From assembly GCF_020921035.1 (NCBI RefSeq), contig NC_063151.1:22698934-22762933 (forward strand): DNA of 64,000 nucleotides, in the 5' to 3' direction. Both the position numbers and the translations under genes were made by a program. How positions within the stretch are numbered: position 1 is the stretch's first letter; each line of letters starts with the position of its first letter. Shown piece by piece: positions 55,651 to 64,000 of this stretch. This DNA is from Rhodamnia argentea. Lineage: Eukaryota; Streptophyta; Magnoliopsida; Myrtales; Myrtaceae. The notes beneath the pieces were generated by a model, which did no database searches, was not told where the DNA came from, and saw only the letters and a list, made by a program, of their open reading frames with translations.

Positions 55651-58409
55651 ATGATGAATGGCGGCGCGAAGGTCTCGCCGGAGGCGTTCGACCCGGCGGC
55701 GGTGGCCGCGGAGCCCTTGCCGGAGGTGGTCGAGCTGAATGGGGACGTAGCGGGAGCGGGGAAGGTCGGGAATGGGAAGAGGGAGATCGTGCTGGGGAGG
55801 AACGTGCACACCACGTGCCTTGCCATCGAGGAGCCCGACGCCAACGACGACTTCACCGGCGACAAGGAGGCTTACATGGCCGGCGTCCTGGCTCGTTACA
55901 GGAAGACGCTGATGGAGAGGACCAAGCACCATTTAGGTGCTCGCTCTTGCCTTCTCTGATCTGGCGCTTTTGCTTGTGTATTTCCCCCTCTTGCTTTTGT
56001 TTGTGGCTAAGGTGGACTTCCGACGTTTACTAATGATCGATCCATTTCAGGAAAGGAAACTATGCTACTTTTCCCCATTCCTTTTGATTAAATCAGTCTA
56101 CCCAAAAATTGCTTTTTCATTGTGTTGGTTGTCGCCGGATTGTAGGCGCTTGATCTGTCAAACGGGGTTTGATTCGACGAGTCACTTTAATTTCGCCGAC
56201 CACAATATCCTGGGCGAACCTTTTGTCTTCTCCATATGCATGCAGCAGAATTTGTTTCTTGTACTTGTTTTCGGGGGTGATGTTTTCCTTGCCAATTGTT
56301 TACTTACTGTTGGCCATAAGTTGTCGTCAAATCCGTGTCTTTGGCTAGCCTTAGATGCAACTGTGGGCTACAAAAGCATATTTCTTGGCTTCAACGATAG
56401 CATTCTTTTCTGAGCTGAACATTGTTTATCTAATTTGGATGTCTAACGGTAGAAAGTGACTCTGTGTTTGGAAGTTCTCTGATTTCTCAGGAGAATACTC
56501 TTTTACTGTAGTAGCATGTTGTTTGGGAGACAAGGCCACGTTTAGTTTAATAAATGAACGCTAGTGAACATTCTCGTAATGATTGCACTCATATTCTCTG
56601 CATTGTTTAGAGACAGAACTTATGTACGAATGTGGACTATGTCCAGTTCTCACTGGCAATTTAATGTCGATGCAGGCTATCCTTACAATCTGGACTTCGA
56701 TTATGGGGCTTTGTCACAGTTGCAGCACTTCTCGATCAATAACCTGGGGGACCCTTTTATTGAGAGCAACTACGGAGTGCACTCAAGACAGTTTGAAGTT
56801 GGTGTGTTGGATTGGTTTGCTCGTTTGTGGGAAATCGAGAAAAGTGATTACTGGGGTTATATTACAAACTGTGGGACTGAAGGCAATCTCCATGGGATCT
56901 TAGTGGGGTAAGTAAATGTCAAATTTTTTTTGCTGCATTATTCATGCTGTACATAAAGCAAACTGGATGAGAAGACTGAAAAGATGACAACCTTGAATGT
57001 GCAGGAGGGAAGTTTTTCCTGATGGAATTCTATATGCATCACGAGAGTCACATTATTCTGTTTTCAAGGCAGCACGGATGTATAGGATGGAATGCGTTAA
57101 AGTAGCAACGCTGGTTTCTGGGGAGATTGACTGTACTGATTTTAAGGACAAACTACTTGCTAACAAGGATAAGCCTGCTATCATCAATGCTAACATAGGT
57201 ATCTATATTCTCTCTATCTCCACATGTAGGGTTCATGCATTCCATAGATGAGGTGCATGTTGTTGTAAACATACAGATCATAAAGTTTTAGCTGAATGAT
57301 TAATTTTCTTTTGAAGGAACAACTGTCAAAGGTGCTGTAGATGACCTTGATCTCATTATAAAAACTCTTGAAGAAAGTGGGTTTACACAAGATCGATTCT
57401 ACATACATTGTGACGGAGCTTTATTTGGACTCATGATGCCTTTCGTCAAACGTGTAAGTGATTTGATTTTCACGTTACCCTTTTTGAAGAAGACTTGAAG
57501 GATAAGAGTTGTTTTACTCTTTTTAGACAGGGAGAGATTGTATTACGTCGAAGAGAGATTTGCATGTTACACGTTATCGATTCTGCATAAGTTTTTGTTT
57601 TTTGTGTTTGTGTAGCTTTGCTTTCTCTTTTAAAGATTTACATGATTCCAAGTTGTAAGTAATTAAATACCTGGTGTTTATGGAGATTTTACCATTTCGA
57701 AATAATTGGTTGTTTTGCTATGAGTTGTACGATTGGACTGGTTTTGCCTTCTTTTCAGCCAGAATTGGCTATTCATGCATAAAGAGCTTTCTTTTCCTTG
57801 TACGTATTCCCATAACATTGTCATTTTTATTTTGTTGACCAGGCACCAAAGGTTTCCTTTAAGAAACCCATTGGAAGTGTAAGTGTTTCTGGCCACAAGT
57901 TTGTGGGATGTCCAATGCCTTGTGGTGTTCAAATTACAAGGATGGATCATATAAATGCTCTGTCAAGGAATGTCGAATACCTTGCTTCCAGGGATGCGAC
58001 GATCATGGGTAGCAGGAATGGCCACGCTCCTATCTTTCTTTGGTACACGCTCAATCGCAAAGGTTACAAAGGGTTCCAAAAGGAAGTACAGAAGTGCCTT
58101 AGAAATGCCCACTACCTGAAGGATCGTCTTCGTGAGGCAGGGGTAAGTGCCATGTTAAACGAGCTAAGCAGCACGGTTGTATTTGAACGGCCTTCAGAAG
58201 AAGAGTTTGTGCGCAGATGGCAACTGGCTTGCGAGGGAAATATTGCTCACGTCGTGGTCATGCCTAGCGTTAGTATTGAGAAATTGGACGATTTCGTGAA
58301 TGAATTGATTGAGAATCGGTCGACTTGGTACAGCGATGGAACAGTCCAGCCTCCTTGTGTTGCTGTAGACATAGGAGCTGAGAATTGTTGTTGTGCTCTG
58401 CATAAGTGA
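55651..58409 (+). CDS. SDC: Serine decarboxylase (PLP-dependent)
   Basis: Five exons (55651-55936, 56676-56907, 57005-57198, 57317-57453, 57843-58409) with GT-AG introns and matching phases encode 471 residues. The enzyme decarboxylates serine to ethanolamine, the first step to choline and phosphatidylethanolamine in plants; it is cytosolic. Diagnostic stretches: [55 protein letters not shown], and [14 protein letters not shown], whose Lys binds pyridoxal phosphate. It closely follows Arabidopsis At1g43710 (482 residues) to the final CALHK. The start is taken at 55651 ([10 protein letters not shown]); an in-frame ATG at 55588 would add 21 residues and cannot be excluded. It looks intact. Confidence 0.95.
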
Positions 58410-59744
58410 TCGACTTTTGGTAATTTAGATTGTGGTTGGTTGGTAATTTAGATTGTGGTTGGTTGGTTGGCGTCGTCGTCGATGTTGTTGTTGTGTTTGT
58501 TAGGAAATGTTTCAGACTTTCTAGCTGAGTTTGATCGAGGCATATTTCCTTCTATAATAAGCTCCTGCAGCTTTATCAGAATGGCCTCATATTCTCCTCC
58601 TAAAACTTATGATGGGAAGACGGTAAATATGTGCTCGTCCACCTCTGCTGGACGAGGGTATCGTCATTGTGCCCACTTTCATGTTTTCCTCCTCTTCATT
58701 CACATTGATGATGGTTGTGGATTCTTCAGGCCACCACAACGATCATTCCCTTCTATTGATATAAATCTTTTGTCTGCAACGAGGCAACCCGTGTTTCGCG
58801 GTCCTCTCCTATCTCAAGGCGCTTAACAGTTTCTACTCTGCGCGGATGCTGCGCACCGTTTGTATTACGCAAATGATGGGCTGCCGACGGTGGTTGTGTC
58901 TCAGGGTCCATTTTTATCTTCCATTCCTATCTTCTTCGCGATCTCTGTCCCAAAATTTAGAGAAGGATGTAATGTGCATGGATGATGGTGCTTTGTAGAG
59001 TTATCAAATTTTCAACTCGTCCAAGCCCAATAAGCCCAAATTCGCTTGACCTAAGCAAGCAATTTCCTTTTTGGGCTTGACTCGCTCATGCCATCTAAGC
59101 CCAATTGTTTTATTAAGAGATTATTATACTTATCAAATCATGAGGGGCATCGAGTCTACTTAGCTCGGATCCCACGCTCAAGCTCGTCACCCGCCCTTTA
59201 ATCAGGTCAGTGAGTCTTCTTGTACTTTCATAAATAATGGTATTACCGTGTAAAACTTCTAGTAAAATGTAGTACCTCACTAATTTTATGGTAATTATAT
59301 ATCTCTCGACGAGTTGGCAATAATTTTTTTTTTACGGATTAGCATTGTTTCATTTCTTATGGTAAATGACGGTATTTGACTATATAAACCGATGGCCATG
59401 AATCATCTAATACATTCAACAAATTTACCGAGCTAATCGCTAATTATGTCTATTATTTATTTGGAGAAACTTACAAATAGCGTTGCAAATCAAGACTATC
59501 CTACATATAAATTGCAATGTAATCTTCTTAACATTCCTATTTTTAATTAATTAACTGTAAACTAGATGGATTTATGTGACGTTACTTGACTAATTTTTCA
59601 TCCCCATAAGCCAAGTTTATTTGACAACCCTTTTTTCATTTAAATCCGTGAGACATTAAATTTATGGAGTAACAAATGAATAAAGGAAAACAAAGTTGTT
59701 GAGTTGATTGCATGCAACTCATGTTTAAATTCCACGCAGTCCAT
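58410..59744. other. Intergenic region downstream of serine decarboxylase
   Basis: No gene is recognised. A 23-bp tandem duplication (GGTAATTTAGATTGTGGTTG) at about 58420-58465 lies in the probable 3' UTR. The remainder is AT-rich. Confidence 0.6.
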
Positions 59745-60351
59745 AGACGAAAGGAAAGAAAAATTAGTCGTTCTTAGCTTCCGGACACCATTGATCACAT
59801 TCCACTCAGTCCATAGACAAAAAGAAGGAAGAAGAACATGAGCATTGCCTCGTATCGAAGAAACATAATAGGTCACTGACATTCTTTGCCTTACTTCATC
59901 CTCCTCTCTGGGAACTTCTAAATGAGACTTGTCATCATACCTTCCTTCTTTTTTCTCTTGGCTCAAAACTTTTCTTGGATTGCATTTCCAAAGGGACAAG
60001 TTCTTTGCAGCTTGACGCCGACGAAGAGGCAAGAAGAAGAAGAAAAATAGTTCCATTTCTCTTCCTGAAGTAAAGAAAAGGTTCTGATATTCTTTCCTTC
60101 GTCTGCTGGCCAGAACAATTGAGATAAACATAGCAGTGCTTATCAAACTCCACCCTTTGCTCGCTTTTCGACCATCTAAACGGTTGATTTTCCGATCTCT
60201 TATTCCTGAAAAAAAAAAAATCTATGGATTGTGCATATCCTGTTGTAGAACTCATCAAAGAGTTATAGGGCTTGGCCAGCAAACCTTTGGGCTACGTTCA
60301 TTATCTCAATGATAATGCCCGCTCGTTGGAAGAAGCAAATGAAGACCTAAA
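59745..60351 (+). pseudogene. 5' fragment of a CC-NBS-LRR gene
   Basis: Promoter, leader and the first 43 codons or so match the gene at 61981 (segment 61557-62109). The coding part 60223-60351 reads MDCAYPVVELIKEL, then a TAG where the intact gene has TGG (Trp), then GLASKPLGYVHYLNDNARSLEEANEDLK. Similarity stops abruptly after that Lys and AT-rich sequence follows. It is a truncated tandem duplicate, not a gene. Confidence 0.85.
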
Positions 60352-61556
60352 GGTATTTGTGGTATTCTTATTCCCACTGCAAATTATCACGATTTTATTT
60401 TATGAATAAGATATGTTATTTGCTATTTAATTTTCAAAGATTTTTCTTTAACTAGCGATGAAATGAATTTGTATTAGTTTGCTTTCAATTTTCTCTTGTT
60501 CTTTCTATTTGTAAATTCAAACTTAATAAAGAAATAATCTGTTCAAAAAATTTTCTTCTTGTCAATTTACAGTTCAAATGTAATGAGGAAACAATTCCAC
60601 ACTTAAAGTTGAAATGTTATCTTCTTAACGTTCAGAGTTTAACCAAATCTAATTGTGAATTAACGCTGCTTTACTAATTATGTTCTCCATAAGCTGTATA
60701 TATACAAAAATATTTTTACTATAAAATCCACGAGACATTAAATTTATGGGAGTAACAAATGAATAAAACAAAACATAGTAGTTGATTGCATGCAACTTAC
60801 GTTTAGATTCTAACTATTTATGATAGAATAACTGTAAAATAATAACGATTGCGAAAAATGTCAAGACAATTTTCAATAATTCAAAGAGAGAAGTAAAAGT
60901 GACTAGTATGAAATGGGTGACCGGGCAATTTTAAGGACATTGAGTTATTTAATCGAAGTCTGCAGAATGACATGTCCAACAAATGAAGTGAGTTGTCTCT
61001 TGCAAATTGGGTAGGACCAATCCTGCAAATGGAAATCTTTAAATTTCAGAAACTTATTGTATGTATCTATGTCAAAAATTGAAGATGACTGTCAAAGGTT
61101 TCAAGCTTTTTACATTAACAAAAGTGAAGTCGGGTATCCCGTAAGATTGTTTTTTTTTTTTTTTTGGGGGGGAGGGGGGGTTAGAAGGGAACTTTCATGT
61201 CACTTAAAAGAAATGTACGTGGCATCAAGACAAAACCAATCACAAAGCGTTACAATCCAGTGCAAATCTGAAAAAATAGATCAACTTGGCTGCAGCAACT
61301 CCCTCATTCCACAAGAATGGATTTGTCATAACATCATTCGGCGCCGTAAGAATTTGAAAAAGCAACAAGTAAATGCTAAATCAACTCTAATTTTAATTAG
61401 AATTAGAGAAGGCTTTTTGCGGATCGCTTCACTAGTTACCCAAATTGCAGAATTACGAATAATAAATGAACAGCTGATTAAATTTGATATACATTATTCT
61501 GCATCTTAAAAAGAAATAGAATAATTCTTTGCTTGTATCCAAAAAAAAAATGATGC
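60352..61556. other. Spacer between the NLR fragment and the NLR gene
   Basis: AT-rich with no recognised gene. A T(17)G(7) run lies at about 61149-61180, and TCCAAAAAAAAAA with CTTTGCTT on both sides at about 61527-61560. A frame of 150 codons at 61057-61509 has no family resemblance. Confidence 0.55.
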
Positions 61557-61980
61557 TTTGCTTCCGGACACCATTGATCACATCCCATGCAGTCTAGAGA
61601 CAAAAAGCAGGAAGAAGAACGTGAGCATTGCCTCATATCGAAGAAACATTAACAGGTCACTGATATTCTTTGCCTTGCTTCATCCTCCTCTCAGGGTGCT
61701 TCTGAATGAGACTTGTCATTACACCTTCCTTTTTCCTTGGCTCGAACTTTTTCTGGATTGCATTTCTGAATGGTAATATTCTTCGCGGCTTGACGCGGAC
61801 GAAGAAAGAAGAAGAAGAAAGATATTGCCGTTTCTACTTCTTGAAGTAAAGAAAAGGTTCCTATGTTGTTTCCTTCGTCTACTAGCCGGAACAATCCATA
61901 CTTGTCCAACTCCACTCATTTGCCCTCTTTCCAACCTTCCAAACAGTTGACCTTCCGATCTGTTATCTCGGAAAGAATCC

Positions 61981-64000
61981 ATGGAAATCGCAAGTTTTGT
62001 TCTGGAAATCGTCAAAGATTTATGGGGCTTGGCCAGTAAACCTTTGGGCTACATTCGTAATCTTAATGATAATGTCCGCTCGTTGGAAGAAGCAAATGAA
62101 GACCTGAAGGCCATGAGCGAAGATGTGAAGGACAGGGTGAAACGCGAAGAAGAAGAAGCAGGGGCGCAGCGCACCGGACAAGTGGCGAACTGGTTAGGCA
62201 AGGTGCAAGAATTTGTCGGTGGAGTAGATCAAGTTCTTCGGGAAGCCGGGGAACGTGACCGAATCAAATGCCTCAGTCGTTGTCTTCCGCGGAACTGCTG
62301 GTCGAGCTACAAATTGGGGAAAAGAGTCGACCAATTGCTCAATGATGCGAGACAGCTCCAACATGAGAAAGGTGAATTCAGAGATGTCACGTCACCGCTG
62401 CCTCCTCCTCAGGTGCTCGAGATGCCTATGGTCAAGACCGTGGGGCTTGATGTTTTCCTTAATAAAGTGTGGAAATGGCTCGTGGACGAAAAACAAGTAA
62501 GAGTGATTGGGTTATACGGAAAGGGCGGTGTGGGAAAGACCACCCTCATGAAAAGGATCAACGAGGAGCTTTTGCACGCAAATCATGGATTTGATATCGT
62601 TATTTGGGTGGTGGTATCCAGACAAGTGAATGAAGATAGCATTCGAGATGCCATAAGGAAAAGGCTGCACATTCAAGATGAGAGCTGGAACAGATGGTCC
62701 CAGGAAGAGAGGGTCAATCATCTGTGCGATGCTTTGACCCGGAAGAAGTTTGTCTTGTTGATTGATGATGTATGGCGGAGGCTGGACCTTTCGAATATCG
62801 GAGTTGCTCATCATAGTCTTGAGAACGGATCCAAAGTAGTGTTCACAACTCGGTTGGAGCATGTGTGCGACCAAATGGAAGCCGATAAGACCTTGGAAGT
62901 ACAGTGCTTGACACGGGAAGAAGCTCTGAAATTATTCGAGAAGAACGTCGGCAAATCGCTTGTAGATTGTCATCAAGAAATTCGAGATCTTGCAAAGGAC
63001 ATTGCCGAAGAGTGCAAAGGGTTGCCACTGGCCCTTATTACTGTCGGGCGAGCCATGGCCAGAAAAGACAATCCCCGTGAGTGGAGGCATGCGCTAACGA
63101 CGCTGAGGAATAATCCGCACAAGCTGTCAGGTATGGTGGAAGAAGTGTACCACATATTAGAGTTCAGCTATAATTGCTTAAATGACTCTACCCTCCAAGC
63201 TTGCTTCCTTTATTGTTGTCTCTTTCCTGAGGATTATCCCATAGGAACGGCCGAGCTTATTGGGCTCTGGATTGGAGAGGGATTTCTAGGATACACTGAT
63301 GATGTATACCGTATGCGGGATGAGGGAGAGTCTATCTTGGGGGATTTAAGGAGGGCTTGTCTATTGGAGAGTGGGCGTCATGATGATGATGAGGAGGGAC
63401 AATACGTAAAGATGCACGATGTCATCCGCGACATGGCGGCTTGGATCGCTCGTGAGCGTGGGCAAAAGGAGAACAAGTTGCTAGTGATAGAGGACCAAGA
63501 AAACTTGTCCTTGGAGATGATCTCCAAATGGGAGGAAGCGGAGAAAGTATCTGTATGGGGAACACGGATTAGGAATATCGACCAAACACCACCAGAGTGC
63601 TCCCAGCTCGAAACTTTGCTTCTAAGAGCAACTTACGTAAGGTTCATGCCAAGAGGGTTTTTCCATTCGATGAAGGCTCGTTTGACGGTCCTAGACCTAT
63701 CCGAGAATGCATCTATTGATTTATTCCCAATAGAGATTTGTGATCTGATTTATCTACGGTACTTGAACATGTCGCACACTTTTATCAAAGAATTGCCCCA
63801 GGAAATCAAGAATTTGACTCGTTTACGGTGGTTGCTGCTAGATAATATATCTCCTTTTGTCCTAATTCCGACTGGGGCAATCAGAAACTTACCATTGAAT
63901 GTGCTTAGCCTGTGGACAAGTTATATAGAGAATGAAGAAGAGATAGTACAGGAACTGGGGGGCATGCAACATCTCACCGACTTATCTATCATCGTGTTCA
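61981..64000 (+). CDS. CC-NBS-LRR disease-resistance protein, 3' end outside window
   Basis: Open from the ATG at 61981 to the window edge (at least 673 codons, no intron). Residues 1 to about 140 are a coiled-coil domain of the RPS2/RPS5 type (SLEEANEDLKAMSEDVKDRV) without the EDVID motif. NB-ARC: P-loop GKGGVGKTT (about 180-188), kinase-2 KKFVLLIDDVW (about 256-266, with Ile before the DD), GSKVVFTTR (RNBS-B), CKGLPLALITVG (about 344-355), CFLYCCLFPEDY (RNBS-D) and MHDVIRDMAAW (about 478). Leucine-rich repeats begin near residue 540 (LTVLDLSENASIDLFPIEI, LRYLNMSH). It is an intracellular ATP/ADP-switch immune receptor. All nucleotide-binding motifs are intact. Its effector cannot be told. 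A broken 5' duplicate lies 1.6 kb upstream. Confidence 0.95.
   Translation, partial: MEIASFVLEIVKDLWGLASKPLGYIRNLNDNVRSLEEANEDLKAMSEDVKDRVKREEEEAGAQRTGQVANWLGKVQEFVGGVDQVLREAGERDRIKCLSRCLPRNCWSSYKLGKRVDQLLNDARQLQHEKGEFRDVTSPLPPPQVLEMPMVKTVGLDVFLNKVWKWLVDEKQVRVIGLYGKGGVGKTTLMKRINEELLHANHGFDIVIWVVVSRQVNEDSIRDAIRKRLHIQDESWNRWSQEERVNHLCDALTRKKFVLLIDDVWRRLDLSNIGVAHHSLENGSKVVFTTRLEHVCDQMEADKTLEVQCLTREEALKLFEKNVGKSLVDCHQEIRDLAKDIAEECKGLPLALITVGRAMARKDNPREWRHALTTLRNNPHKLSGMVEEVYHILEFSYNCLNDSTLQACFLYCCLFPEDYPIGTAELIGLWIGEGFLGYTDDVYRMRDEGESILGDLRRACLLESGRHDDDEEGQYVKMHDVIRDMAAWIARERGQKENKLLVIEDQENLSLEMISKWEEAEKVSVWGTRIRNIDQTPPECSQLETLLLRATYVRFMPRGFFHSMKARLTVLDLSENASIDLFPIEICDLIYLRYLNMSHTFIKELPQEIKNLTRLRWLLLDNISPFVLIPTGAIRNLPLNVLSLWTSYIENEEEIVQELGGMQHLTDLSIIVF

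Noticed and set aside
59640-60282. Minus-strand frames of 115-168 codons over the NLR fragment
   Set aside because: They are shadows of a promoter and leader segment that is clearly homologous to the plus-strand NLR head.
61149-61180. T(17)G(7) run considered as a telomere-like or tail signal
   Set aside because: No telomere repeat and no flanking target duplication is visible. It is probably low-complexity sequence or an assembly weak point.
1-64000. tRNA, rRNA or snoRNA genes
   Set aside because: I found no cloverleaf, rRNA core or box C/D and H/ACA arrangement that I could support by eye. The only tRNA-related signal is the Copia primer-binding site.

Overview
The window is nuclear DNA of a flowering plant, most likely a woody eudicot. 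The evidence is GT-AG spliced plant genes (plastid HISN4, serine decarboxylase), an intronless plastid mitoferrin-like carrier, a legume-lectin receptor kinase, a CC-NBS-LRR resistance gene, PR-10/Bet v 1 genes, and abundant Copia, LINE and Mutator-like repeats. Myrtales (Eucalyptus-like) is my guess at the order and is inference only.

Layout. Positions 1-760 hold AT-rich repeat DNA with a 280-bp foldback. Positions 761-5884 are a decayed Copia LTR element on the minus strand that sits in the first repeat unit of an array. Positions 5885 to about 39060 are a large tandem array with a basic period of about 8.9 kb. The same anchor sequence recurs at about 5885, 14776, 26732 and 36331 (units A to D). 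The ancestral unit, left to right, appears to be: a PR-10 gene (+), a small LINE scrap, two TTTAGTCCTAAA-type foldback elements, a proline-rich cell-wall protein gene (-), a Mutator-like element with a 9-bp target duplication, and a TATG microsatellite. Unit A has an intact PR-10 gene and an intact proline-rich gene. Unit B has frameshifted copies of both and a 3-kb LINE. Unit C has a frameshifted proline-rich gene, and its PR-10 cassette is replaced by an unrelated block of about 2.1 kb. Unit D keeps only the anchor and that replacement block.

Positions 39206-64000 are ordinary gene space, all on the + strand: a mitoferrin-like carrier (39206-40399), an L-type lectin receptor kinase (41923-44022), HISN4 (46085-52710, 19 exons), serine decarboxylase (55651-58409, 5 exons), a duplicated 5' scrap of a resistance gene (59745-60351), and a CC-NBS-LRR gene (61981 onwards) that leaves the window. 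The housekeeping genes act in unrelated plastid or cytosolic pathways (iron transport, histidine synthesis, serine to ethanolamine). The array and the NLR end look like defence or cell-wall accessory regions under duplication and decay.

I did not find a wholly new molecular system. The most unusual signals are: (i) a recurring class of ultra-short poly(A) insertions, only 17-25 bp long, each flanked by a 10-17 bp target duplication and ending in TTCGACC-A(n) or CTTACC-A(n), which look like retrotransposon tails with almost no body; (ii) a LINE that was apparently inserted before units A and B duplicated and then almost erased from unit A through a TAAG microhomology; (iii) block replacement and copying between units of the array; (iv) a first intron of HISN4 that is open and in frame.
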